A DNA stretch of 64,000 bases from CBDFLD01 sp965249005. GTDB taxonomy: Bacteria; Acidobacteriota; UBA6911. The position numbers and the translations under genes are program-made. Where the stretch lies: contig CBDFLD010000013.1 in NCBI GenBank assembly GCA_965249005.1, positions 62,001-126,000 of the forward strand, read 5' to 3'. Below, piece after piece: positions 54,833 through 63,099 of the stretch; positions within the stretch are counted from its first letter, which is position 1, and each line of letters starts with the position of its first letter. The notes beneath the pieces were generated by a model. The model was not told the DNA's origin. It searched no databases and saw only the letters and a list, made by a program, of their open reading frames with translations.

Positions 54833-55162
54833 GGGCGCCGGTAGAGAGGTTTTCAGGCGCAGTTTGATTCGAAGATACCTCACGTAGTCTGCCGAGATAG
54901 GATTCTGAAGTAATTCCTCAATGACCGGGAGAAAGTAATACAGGGACCGGATAGGCGATAGCCTGCGTGCCTGTGGATCACGGAGTAACCGACGAGCGGA
55001 AGTCAGGAGTAAGCTCGATTCTATGACCGAAAGCGGAACCCGACGATCATAGAGCTGATAAGCGAGTTGATAGTCTTGCCGACGAGGCCGTTGTGGAGTC
55101 TCAGGCAGCTGGGCGTAGAGATCAACAACAATCTTTACGTATTGAATGCGATTGGACGGCAC
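54800..55162 (-). CDS. Small IS21 passenger protein
   Basis: 120 residues. A basic N-terminal part (RIQYVKIVVDLYAQLPETPQ) leads to RRVPLSVIESSLLLTSARRLL and the segment LSPIRSLYYFLPVIEELL. From memory, proteins with an IRSL-YF-PVIEEL motif recur next to transposases; their function is unknown. The gene starts 5 nt after istB and its stop lies in the terminal repeat, so it belongs to the element. Confidence 0.65.
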   Translation of the reverse strand: MPSNRIQYVKIVVDLYAQLPETPQRPRRQDYQLAYQLYDRRVPLSVIESSLLLTSARRLLRDPQARRLSPIRSLYYFLPVIEELLQNPISADYVRYLRIKLRLKTSLPAPVQKTAVSRDR

Positions 55163-55167
55163 GGGTT

Positions 55168-55941
55168 CTAACGTTTCTTTTTCCTCCGCGCGGAGGCTTC
55201 CTGCTCGCTCTCTCGAATCCGATAGCTACGTCCTTCAATGACGGTCACATCGGCATGGTGAGTGAGACGATCCAAGAGCGTGGCAATGCAAGCGGCATTG
55301 GGAAAGACCTCGTTCCATTCTCGAAAGGCTCTATTTGTACTTATAACGATGGATCGATGCTCATAGCGCCGGTTGACGACTTCGTACAGCAGATCCGCGG
55401 CATGGTTGTCATAGGAGAGATACCCGACTTCGTCTACGCACAGAAGGTGAGGGCGGGCGTAGGATTGGAACTTTCTTCTTCGGAGTTCCGGGGAATCACA
55501 TTGGAGATCTTCGATCAGGTCGGCAGCCGTACGAAACAGGACGGAATAGCCGGCCAGCACAGCAGCGTGGGCAATGTTTTTGGTAATCATGGTCTTGCCC
55601 AGACCGTTGGCACCGAGTAGGACAAAGTTGCGACCATCCGGGATGAAATCCAGAGTGAGGGCGCGTTCGATGACCTGGCGATCGATTTTCTTTGGCCAAT
55701 TCCAATCGAAATCCGCCAGCGGTTTGAAGCGGCCGATGCGGGAGCGTTTCAGGCGGCGCTCGAGACTGCGGCGGCCACGCTCTCGAGCTTCGGCCTGCAA
55801 CAGCTCCTCGAGCATTACACGAGGACTCCAACGACCCTTGGTAGCCCGGGCGATGAAGTCTTCCAGGGATTCAGAAGTGGCATTCAGACCGATGCCGGCG
55901 AGTTGGGTGGCAAGGTTATTCGTCACGGTCGGAGAGGTCAT
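55168..55941 (-). CDS. istB: IS21-family helper ATPase IstB
   Basis: About 257 residues. AAA+ ATPase with Walker A GANGLGKT and Walker B LLCVDEVGYL, then SNRAF-type sensor (STNRAFREW). IstB works with IstA in target selection and strand transfer. The ATG at 55941 overlaps the end of istA by 26 nt, as is common; an earlier codon at 55983 would add 14 residues. Intact. Confidence 0.93.
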   Translation of the reverse strand: MTSPTVTNNLATQLAGIGLNATSESLEDFIARATKGRWSPRVMLEELLQAEARERGRRSLERRLKRSRIGRFKPLADFDWNWPKKIDRQVIERALTLDFIPDGRNFVLLGANGLGKTMITKNIAHAAVLAGYSVLFRTAADLIEDLQCDSPELRRRKFQSYARPHLLCVDEVGYLSYDNHAADLLYEVVNRRYEHRSIVISTNRAFREWNEVFPNAACIATLLDRLTHHADVTVIEGRSYRIRESEQEASARRKKKR

Positions 55942-57400
55942 CGTAGGCCTCCAAGTTGTGGGGTTGGACGTTGAGGTTGGCAAGATCGGGACGACGAGTC
56001 AGATCGACAGGTAGTAGATGACGACGCTGTTGGGAGCGGCGATGTTTCTGTAGAATGAAGGCAACCGAAGAAGCCCGAGGCGTCTGCCGCTGGAGTGCTT
56101 CCCGAACGGCGACTTGTAGTTCCGTGGCTCCATAATCCTCCAAGAGCTGAGATAGCTGAGTGGTTTGCCCGCCGCCGGACTCTCCCCGCTGGAAGGCAGC
56201 CGCGATCAAGGCTTCGCTTTCAGGTACCGATTGAGCAAGACGGCCTCCAGGAGTAGCGCCGATGGCTTTGCGCTTCTCTTGTAGCAGTGCTTCTTGATGC
56301 GCCGGATCCAGGACGGCGTCATGGCGGTTGTAGGAGCGGCGGTGTCGGGCGATTTCGGTTGCGCCATCGAGAATGCGTACAGTGTCCTGTGATGCTGCCA
56401 GAGTGAGTGCTCGACCCACGGCCGTGTGTGGAATCGAGTAGTCGTTGAGATCAAAACGGATATAGATGGTCTTGCGCGATCGAACCGGTACCACCAGATC
56501 GGTATCGAAGGAATGCACCGGCAGTGGAAGCAATCGAGGTTTTTCCTCTTCTTCGAAGATTTGCTCAACGGTGCGGGACTGGTCTCCGGGCCAGGGACGT
56601 CGATGAGCGATTTCGTCGCGCCACAGAAGCGCTTGACGGTTGAAGTCCTCCAGGGTGGTGAAGCGGCGTGCGGCAAAGAAAGAGTGTCGGATGTACTGGA
56701 TGGTTCTTTCGACACGCCCTTTCTGATTGCCACGGGCCACTTGGCACGGGCGAGTGGCAAAATGATAGTGAGCACAAAGCTCAATCAGCCGAGGATGAAA
56801 GTGCACGGCATCGCCGTGGCGTTCCAGCACGGCCGACTTCAGATTGTCGCTTAATATGACACGAGGGCAGCCCGACCATGAGTCGAAGGCCCGGACGTGA
56901 CCGCGCAAGAAGTTCTCCAGGGTTTGATCGAAGAAGAACTCCAGATATAGGGCTCGGGAATAAGAAAGTGTAAGAACGAAGCAGGACAACCGACGACGGG
57001 CACGGCCGATTGCAACGGCTCCAAAATGTGCCCAATCGACTTGGCCCTGCTCGCCAGGAAATGTTCGCAGCCGTAAGAAGGCTTCTCGGTGAACAGGGCG
57101 GAGACGGGCGACGACTCTCCGGAGTATCACGACACTGCCGGTATAGCCTCGATCCCGAATCATCTCATAGATACGAGTCGTTCGTAGGCGCGGATACTTC
57201 TCCAAAGTCTCCTTGATAAAGTCGATGTAGGGATCCGTGAGACTGGGACGAAGGATCTTGGCTCGATTGAATCGATCGGTTTGCAGGGCGGTTCGTACCG
57301 TATCCCGGTGAAGTCCCAGTTCTTGCGCGATGGTTCCAATCTTCCAATGCTCGGCATAGAACAAGCGACGGATGTGTGCCACGGTCTCGGCTGCAATCAT
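55916..57400 (-). CDS. istA: IS21-family transposase IstA
   Basis: 494 residues. An N-terminal HTH (GTIAQELGLHRDTVRTAL) is followed by the DDE domain: first Asp in QVDWAHFG, second in VILSDNLKSAV, Glu in GRVERTIQY. A C-terminal beta-rich region follows. Intact. It starts 3 nt after the Cys-rich passenger gene. Confidence 0.94.
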   Translation of the reverse strand: MIAAETVAHIRRLFYAEHWKIGTIAQELGLHRDTVRTALQTDRFNRAKILRPSLTDPYIDFIKETLEKYPRLRTTRIYEMIRDRGYTGSVVILRRVVARLRPVHREAFLRLRTFPGEQGQVDWAHFGAVAIGRARRRLSCFVLTLSYSRALYLEFFFDQTLENFLRGHVRAFDSWSGCPRVILSDNLKSAVLERHGDAVHFHPRLIELCAHYHFATRPCQVARGNQKGRVERTIQYIRHSFFAARRFTTLEDFNRQALLWRDEIAHRRPWPGDQSRTVEQIFEEEEKPRLLPLPVHSFDTDLVVPVRSRKTIYIRFDLNDYSIPHTAVGRALTLAASQDTVRILDGATEIARHRRSYNRHDAVLDPAHQEALLQEKRKAIGATPGGRLAQSVPESEALIAAAFQRGESGGGQTTQLSQLLEDYGATELQVAVREALQRQTPRASSVAFILQKHRRSQQRRHLLPVDLTRRPDLANLNVQPHNLEAYDDLSDRDE

Positions 57401-57403
57401 GTT

Positions 57404-57868
57404 TCATCTCCATCCATGAAACACATCGATGAGCTGGCCCGCTCGACCGCAAACCATGCAGGTGATAGGGCCGGAAATCGTAGATGTGGTGTGTGTTTGA
57501 ACTTTCTCATCACGTTGTACTTGCGCTTCGCGCGCAGCGATCCTGCCAGAACGAAGCTCGCTTCGGCTACCTGGATCCGTCACGCGGGCCATGGCTCGTC
57601 GACGCCGGTACGCTCGCTGACGGTCTCTGTGATCCAATCTTCCTTCGGGGCTTTGTTGATGCAGGCGATTGGCCTTGCGACGTTGCTTCCGGCGCGCTTT
57701 GCTACGACAGCGACAACTGCAGTACTGCTGTCCACGGTCACAGCAGCGACAGATCCAGAAAAGCGCCCCGCAGCCGTCAGCTCGGCAAAACCCTTGACGA
57801 AAGGTAACTTCGGAGGTGACCGTCATCCCATTCCCAGGGGTGGGAACTGGACAACGGCCACAAATCAT
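57404..57868 (-). CDS. Cys-rich IS21 passenger protein
   Basis: 154 residues. The central part has a cysteine cluster CRADGCGALFWICRCCDRGQQYCSCRCR (given here only by its cysteines: about nine in the first 55 residues), followed by an Arg-rich helix RRKQRRKANRLHQQSPEGR and RQRAYRRRRAMARVTDP. The C-terminus has ITCMVCGRAG. It looks like a zinc-binding, nucleic-acid-binding protein. From memory, similar CDRGQ-YC proteins occur next to IS elements; function unknown. It precedes istA by 3 nt, so translation may be coupled. Confidence 0.65.
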   Translation of the reverse strand: MICGRCPVPTPGNGMTVTSEVTFRQGFCRADGCGALFWICRCCDRGQQYCSCRCRSKARRKQRRKANRLHQQSPEGRLDHRDRQRAYRRRRAMARVTDPGSRSELRSGRIAAREAQVQRDEKVQTHTTSTISGPITCMVCGRAGQLIDVFHGWR

Positions 57869-58046
57869 GGCAGGCTACGAACATCTGATGGTTTGGTAGC
57901 TCTTCCAAAGAGAGCCGCCAACGGACCCCGATTGTTAATGGCGGTCGGGGTCCTCTTCCACACCCGAAAACAGCATAACCTATTGAGAAAAACTTGAGGA
58001 GGCGCCTACGGCGCCGATGATGTTGAGGCTTGTTATCTCGGCGTTT

Positions 58047-58081
58047 GTTCAGAAAAGTGCGGTTTTAAGCGATCAGTAACA
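58047..58081 (-). repeat. IS21-family terminal inverted repeat, istA side
   Basis: 35 bp reading inward TGTTACTGATCGCTT... to CTGAAC; 30 of 35 positions match the other end. Confidence 0.85.
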
Positions 58082-58082
58082 G

Positions 58083-58526
58083 TTCGGGAACCGCCTCAGC
58101 GCACTCCCGATAATTGCGACACGATAATCCGTTGATTACCTTCTTCAAAAGGCCCTCGTCCATATTCCTGGGTTGCTGCAACCACCGATATGTTCTCAAC
58201 GGTACCTCACAACTCCGATCAGTATCTCGGACTCGAGGAACACGGACTGGAATCTTCTGATCTGTGAGATACACTGAACCCCTTTGCGATCCCCATCGAT
58301 GAAGGTTGGAATCGCCGCCGGCTCGGCTATAGCGCTCCCCAGCGAGGTGGTTGACTTCATCTTCAAGGCTGTCCTGGACGGCTCGCAATCCCAGCGGTAT
58401 CAACGCTTGGATGAGCTCGATACGTGCATCAAGTTCGTTGAGCTGATCATTGGTTGCGAGAAATCGTGTCTCGCCTGACGATCGTTTTTGCTTCGACGTA
58501 TTGCCGTTTGGTAGAATCTTCTTCAT
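58083..58526 (-). pseudogene. IS256-family transposase, N-terminal part
   Basis: About 148 codons from ATG 58526, behind AAGGAG, to the IS21 insertion. It ends NGLSCRNYRECAEAVPE, which continues as AFGMSSSSIS in the distal piece. Past the junction the frame reads a few IS21-encoded residues and stops. The N-terminal zinc or HTH-like region of IS256 transposases is present (EVNHLAGERYSRAGGDSNLHR). Confidence 0.88.
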
Positions 58527-58735
58527 AGTGGCTCCTTGAGAATTGGTTGACTTCGTTTTCAGACAAAAACAAAAATCTACCACTCTTGGAGCCGCTTTCC
58601 TTTCATTGAATTTCAACTAACAATAGCACTCACTCCCCGAAAAGATCGAAAAGGAATTCGTCCAGGTTGCCATTGACCTGGGGAATATCATTTAGGTTTT
58701 TGGTGATGAAGCAACTGGTAGAGCGGTGAGCCCGG

Positions 58736-60145
58736 TCAGGCAAGAGACAGCGGACTCGAGTCCGAGGAGAGCTTGTTGGCCGCGGACAGTGCTGCCACCT
58801 TGTAACACTCGGCCAGGGTGGGATAGTTGAAGACGTTGTCCACGAAGTAATCGAGACCCCCTCCAAAGGTCAAAACGGCTTGGCCGATGTGCACCAGTTC
58901 GGTTGCCCCCTCCCCGATGATGTGTACGCCCAGCAAACGGCGCGTTTCGGAGTGAAAGAGCAACTTCAGTAGACCGTCCTCGTCCCCGATGATGTTTCCC
59001 CTGGCGATCTCCCGGTACCGGGCGAGTCCCACTTCGTACGGTACTCCTGCATCGGTGAGCTGGTCTTCCCTTTGCCCGACATAGGAGATCTCGGGGATGG
59101 TATAGATGCCGTAGGGAAAGAGCTCCGGGGCGCTGCGCGCCGGAACCCCGAACGCATGGCAAATGGCCAGCCGGCCCTGCATCATCGAGACGGAGGCCAG
59201 GCTGGGAAAGCCGATCACGTCCCCAACGGCATAGATGTTCGAGACATCGGTCTGGTAGTGTTCGTTAGTCTGGAGTCGTCCCCGCGGGTCGGCGGTCAGC
59301 CCGGCCGCTTCCAGATTGAGCTTGGCCGTGTTGCCCTGTCTTCCCACCGTATAGAGCAGGGCATCCGAGCGAATGGATTTTCGACTCTTCAGGCTCGCCG
59401 TGACCCTGCCCTCGGGAGTCTTTTCGACCTTCACCACCTCCTCCCCGAAGCGGAGCGTGATCCCCATGTCCCGCATGTGGTAGCGCAAGTCCTCGACGAT
59501 CTCGGAATCAACAAAATCGAGCATCCCCTCCCGGCACTCCACCAGGGTGGTGGGAATGCCCAGGGCCGCAGTCATGCAGGCGTATTCGACCCCGATGACG
59601 CCGGCTCCCACGATCGTCAGGGATCGGGGCAAGCTGGAGATCTGCAGAAACATGTCCGAGTCGAGGATGGAACTGCCGTCGAGGGGCACCTTCTCGGAGT
59701 GAGCCGGCGACGTGCCGGTGGCGATGAGAACCTTATCGGTGCGGTATGCATCCCGGTCTCCCATCCACTCGACCAGGATGGTGTTGGGTCCTTCGAAGGA
59801 AGCATGACCGGGAATCAGATCGACGCGGTTTCGCTGGAACTGAGATTGATAGACATCGATCTCAGTCTTGATTACATGGGTGGTCCGATAACGTAGGTCC
59901 TCGACGGTGATGTTCTGCTTGACCGCATAGCTCCTTCCATATAGGGCCTTCTGGCGAAGTCCGGTGAGAAAGATAACCGCCTCGCGGAGGCTCTTGCTGG
60001 GTATCGTGCCCGTGTTGACGCTCGCGCCGCCCACCACCTGCCGCTTTTCCACGACGGCCACTCTTTTCCCGAGCTTGGCTGCCTGGATGGCACCGCGATG
60101 GCCGGCAGGTCCGCTTCCGATGGCAATCAAATCGTATTCTTTCAC
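58736..60145 (-). CDS. sthA: Soluble pyridine nucleotide transhydrogenase
   Basis: 469 residues, flavoprotein disulfide-reductase fold. FAD motif GSGPAGHRGAIQAAKLG at the start, NAD(P) motif VGAGVIGVEYACMTAALG in the middle, YAVGDVIGFPSLAS, and a C-terminal dimerisation domain. The usual redox pair CxxxxC is replaced by GGASVNTGTIPSKSL with no Cys, and the GTIPSK run matches SthA-type enzymes rather than lipoamide dehydrogenases. It moves hydride between NADPH and NAD. The start is a GTG at 60145. It is cargo within the island, next to the IS256 end. Confidence 0.9.
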   Translation of the reverse strand: MKEYDLIAIGSGPAGHRGAIQAAKLGKRVAVVEKRQVVGGASVNTGTIPSKSLREAVIFLTGLRQKALYGRSYAVKQNITVEDLRYRTTHVIKTEIDVYQSQFQRNRVDLIPGHASFEGPNTILVEWMGDRDAYRTDKVLIATGTSPAHSEKVPLDGSSILDSDMFLQISSLPRSLTIVGAGVIGVEYACMTAALGIPTTLVECREGMLDFVDSEIVEDLRYHMRDMGITLRFGEEVVKVEKTPEGRVTASLKSRKSIRSDALLYTVGRQGNTAKLNLEAAGLTADPRGRLQTNEHYQTDVSNIYAVGDVIGFPSLASVSMMQGRLAICHAFGVPARSAPELFPYGIYTIPEISYVGQREDQLTDAGVPYEVGLARYREIARGNIIGDEDGLLKLLFHSETRRLLGVHIIGEGATELVHIGQAVLTFGGGLDYFVDNVFNYPTLAECYKVAALSAANKLSSDSSPLSLA

Positions 60146-60318
60146 ACTTTCGGATCGATCTCTGATGGGTCCAATCGTTCGAAACCCGTGGTTGCAGGGA
60201 CCCCATCCTGCGCCAGGACGGCGACTCCGGGATGATCACTCTAACCGCCACTCTCGCTGGAACGGCAACAGTGTAGCAGGTTTGCCACCGTCCGTTGCCA
60301 AAATCCTGCTTTCCCCCT

Positions 60319-60405
60319 TCACCAGCGATTCTGGGCCCACGACCAAGGAAGGGGCTATTGAATTTCTGAGTTTCGATACTGGGAAGGTGACTACGGTTTT
60401 CAAAC
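60319..60405 (+). pseudogene. Fragment of a kinase-PD40 gene (C-terminal blade)
   Basis: This stretch encodes SDSGPTTKEGAIEFLSFDTG and KVTTVFKQ, closely matching residues near the end of the intact kinase gene (ASDFRPTTKKWAIELLSFDTG, KVTTVFKQE; DNA 53624-53710). No start or upstream part is present. It runs in frame directly into the integrase remnant. Confidence 0.75.
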
Positions 60406-60419
60406 AGGATCACTCATCA

Positions 60420-60997
60420 CAACACTACGCCATTTTTCTGGCTGCTATCCATACCGGTATGAGGGCCGGAGAACTTTCGGGCTGGAATGGGGCGATTTTG
60501 ACTGGAACAGCAAGTTCGTGAGTGTCGAACGGAGCTACGATCGAGTTCATAGGAAAATCGTTCCTACCAAGAACAAGAAAATCCGCAGAGTGAATCTATC
60601 CGATGAACTGATCGCAGCCCTCACGGAACTGAGACGACGACGGCGAGCCGAATATCTCAAGCGAGGAGAAAATGAGATTCCCGAGATCGTTTTCTGTAAC
60701 GAAAGTGGAAAACGAATGGACCGCATCAATCTGGTGGGGCGGTACTTCCTCAAGTGCCTAGAGAAGGCCGGACTGAAGCGGAGGAGGTTTCACAATATGC
60801 GCCATACGTTCGCTTCCCTTCTCCTCACGGATGGCGCTCCTATCGCGTACGTTTCAGAGCAACTGGGCCACTCAAGCATCGAGTTAACTGTGAAGAAATA
60901 CGGGCGTTTGATACCGGGGGCCAATAGGAAGTTAGTCAATGGTCTTCCTGGAAGAAGTTTCAGTAATGACTCGGCAAGTGCCGTGGTGGATAGTTAG
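60420..60997 (+). pseudogene. Tyrosine-recombinase (integrase) remnant with a frameshift
   Basis: Catalytic-domain residues are recognisable: Arg in HTGMRAGEL, HNMRHTFASLLL (His and Arg), LGHSSIELT and the Tyr in KKYGRLIPG. One base is missing near 60480: the frame with TGMRAGELSG must shift to continue GLEWGDFDWNSKFVSVER. The N-terminal DNA-binding domain is absent. It points toward tRNA-Gly and was probably the integrase of the island. An IS256-family element lies between it and the tRNA. Confidence 0.8.
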
Positions 60998-61123
60998 TGT
61001 CATCATACAAATGAATTGGCCTGAGCCATGGAGAAGGCTCAGACCAGTACGGCCCTCACCCCGCTCTGACGATTGCCGCAATCGGTTACCTACCAGCGAG
61101 AAAAGGTGAAGGTGATGTAACTT

Positions 61124-62402
61124 TGCTTGTGTAAAAAGAAAGAGGGTGTAAGTTTGGTTTTTTCGCTGCGATGGCAAAAACCAACTCCAAGAAAGGAGCT
61201 TACACCCAATGGCGAAATTAACACCGATGACCGAACAATTCCAACATTTCCTTGATGAGGTAAAAGAAGACTTTTGGGGAGATGTGTATAGCAAGACAAA
61301 GCTGGCGTGGAAACGGTATTTCGAGACTGAATCACAGCGGCAGAGAGACCGTTATTGTGGCTTTGGATGGTATGAAAGAGGTGGGCAGAGAAAGAGAGAG
61401 TACCGCAATGGATACTATGAACGGGACTTTGTGACCCGCTTTGGAACGTTACGGTTGCGGATTGCCCGGAGCCGGAACAAGAATTTTCTCCCGAAGGGAT
61501 TACAACGGTTTCAACGACGAGCTGACGAGGTAACGTTGCTGATACGAGAGGCGTTTCTCAGAGGAATCAGCACACGGACGGTGGGACGGATTGTGGCGAT
61601 CATGACGGGAGAAGTTGTCAGTGCACAGACGGTATCGCAGCTGACACGAGAGCTAGATGAAGCAGTACAGCGATTTCACCGAGCTCGGTTGAGTGACGAA
61701 TGGAAGACACTGTTTCTGGACGGAGTGAGTCTGAGGGTAAGACGTCCGAGTGGGCGGAAACGGGTGCAGATGCTGGTGGCCTACGGGGTGAGAGCGGATG
61801 GTAGCCGGCAGCTTTTGGCATTTATGCGCAGCAGTGGAGAGAGTCAAGCTGCCTGGGAAGGACTCTTAGGAGATCTGTACCGGCGTGGTATAGAGGGAGA
61901 TAACCTCGAGCTGATTGTGACCGACGGCTGTGCAGGTCTGGCAGCGGCCATTGAAACGATCTATCCGAGAGCTCAGCACCAACGCTGCTGGGCACATAAG
62001 ATGCGAAACATCGTCAATTCAGTCCGAAAGTGCGATCGAGACCAGATCAAGCAGGATGCACGGGCCATCTACCAGGCCGATAGCCGTCGGGATGCACTGA
62101 CAGCTTTCAGGAGGCTGAAGCGTTGCTGGCACAAGGATTATCCGAAGATGGTGAATCGATTGGAGAAGGATCTCCCTGAGTTACTGGCCTTTTACAGCTT
62201 CCCACGGCCTCTGTGGAAGAAGCTACGAACCACCAACGTCATCGAACGCTGCTTCGTTGAGGTTCGACGGAGAACGCGTCCGATGGTTTGCTTTGTTAAT
62301 GTCCAGAGTGTCGACAGAATCATTTACTCGATCTTCCATCGATTCAATCTCGATTGGAAGGAACAACGACCAACTCGTACCCTCGACCTTTTTACACAAG
62401 CA
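61124..62402 (+). mobile_element. Intact IS256-family insertion sequence
   Basis: Perfect 15-bp inverted repeats TGCTTGTGTAAAAAG at 61124-61138 and 62388-62402 flank one transposase gene. The transposase stop lies 6 bp beyond the outer repeat as drawn, so the real end may be at about 62408. No clear target duplication was found. Confidence 0.85.
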
Positions 62403-62408
62403 GCTTGA
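61209..62408 (+). CDS. IS256-family (mutator-type) transposase
   Basis: 399 residues, full length. Catalytic Asp in LFLDGVSL, Asp in LIVTDGCAGLAAAI, the CWAHK motif and the acidic residue in the TTNVIERCFVEVRRR region are all present. The ATG at 61209 follows AAAGGAG. It differs clearly from the interrupted IS256 transposase at 53962-58526, so the two elements are separate types. Confidence 0.94.
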   Translation: MAKLTPMTEQFQHFLDEVKEDFWGDVYSKTKLAWKRYFETESQRQRDRYCGFGWYERGGQRKREYRNGYYERDFVTRFGTLRLRIARSRNKNFLPKGLQRFQRRADEVTLLIREAFLRGISTRTVGRIVAIMTGEVVSAQTVSQLTRELDEAVQRFHRARLSDEWKTLFLDGVSLRVRRPSGRKRVQMLVAYGVRADGSRQLLAFMRSSGESQAAWEGLLGDLYRRGIEGDNLELIVTDGCAGLAAAIETIYPRAQHQRCWAHKMRNIVNSVRKCDRDQIKQDARAIYQADSRRDALTAFRRLKRCWHKDYPKMVNRLEKDLPELLAFYSFPRPLWKKLRTTNVIERCFVEVRRRTRPMVCFVNVQSVDRIIYSIFHRFNLDWKEQRPTRTLDLFTQAA

Positions 62409-62970
62409 CATGACCAAAGGTGAATGGTTGATTGACCGCATTTCGTGCGTTTGATAGTGTCTATTCCTATTCCTCACCAGTGAATTGATGCCCTTTGAGG
62501 GTCGGGCTGTCGTAGGAGCGCGCGTTCCAGACGACGAGACTCACACAAACTGCTGCCCCGTTTCAGAGGGATCGGAAGGGGGCCGAGGGGGAAGGGTATC
62601 TGGCACAACCGGTAACTTTGGAGCTGAACCAAGGTTGAGGATGATAGTACCTCATCTGGCAAGGCAAGGTTCAAAACATAAAAAACGAGGGAATATGGCG
62701 ACCATAGGGATGATTCCTTCCCTTTAGAGCCTCCGTTTAGACCCAAGCTGCGGGGGATGCCACCCCTGCAGCTCGGCTAGGGTCCCTTCTCCTAATCAAG
62801 AAGATCAGAGGGGTGACCCCCACCACCCAAGGTGGAGGAGCGTCCCTCTTCTCCAACCATCAATCCCTCCTGTGTTGCTCAGAATCGGCACCCTATACGC
62901 ACCCAGGACACAAACGCTTCTACGTGACTTTGGCCCACCGTCTGTATTTCACTGGATTATAAGGACTTAG
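62409..62970 (+). other. Gene-free stretch between the IS and tRNA-Gly
   Basis: No gene is supported in 562 bp. It holds the 19-bp motif at 62888-62906 (match to the left island end). Short open frames lack ribosome sites and family features. Probably the tRNA-proximal end of the island. Confidence 0.55.
62888..62906 (+). repeat. Putative integrase arm site, right island end
   Basis: Matches 46984-47002 at 17 of 19 bases in the same orientation. It ends 65 bp inside the tRNA core repeat, the mirror distance of the left copy. Confidence 0.5.
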
Positions 62971-63045
<75 letters not shown>

Positions 63046-63054
63046 GGCAAACTC

Positions 63055-63084
63055 ATCTTAGTCAATGGGCCGCTTACAAGTCAA
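63055..63084 (-). promoter_or_regulatory. Promoter of tRNA-Gly
   Basis: On the minus strand TTGACT (63084-63079) and TAAGAT (63060-63055) are 18 bp apart. The -10 box ends 9 bp before the tRNA 5' end. Confidence 0.55.
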
Positions 63085-63099
63085 TAGCAGCCGCGAACG

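Larger units (their letters stand above)
54798..58082 (-). mobile_element. IS21-family element with istA, istB and two passenger genes
   Basis: About 3.28 kb. Ends are 35-bp inverted repeats (54798-54832 and 58047-58081) beginning TGTTA and ending CTGAAC, with about five mismatches. CCGAA (read on the minus strand) flanks both sides (54793-54797 and 58083-58087) as a target duplication. All genes are on the minus strand in the order Cys-rich protein, istA, istB, small protein. Confidence 0.88.
53932..58617 (-). mobile_element. IS256-family element interrupted by an IS21-family element
   Basis: The two ends share GTTGAAATT (53932-53940 and, inverted, 58609-58617) and an inner GGAxAGCGGCTCC box followed by a GTGGTA; spacing between the boxes differs by 8 bp, so the exact ends are uncertain. 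Without the IS21 insertion and one target copy the element would be about 1.4 kb, normal for the family. It carries one transposase gene, now in two pieces. Confidence 0.75.

Noticed and set aside
58630..58735. Short minus-strand frame ending PQVNGNLDEFLFDLFGE
   Set aside because: The tail looks protein-like, but the longer frame overlaps sthA and no start or domain supports it; at most a remnant.
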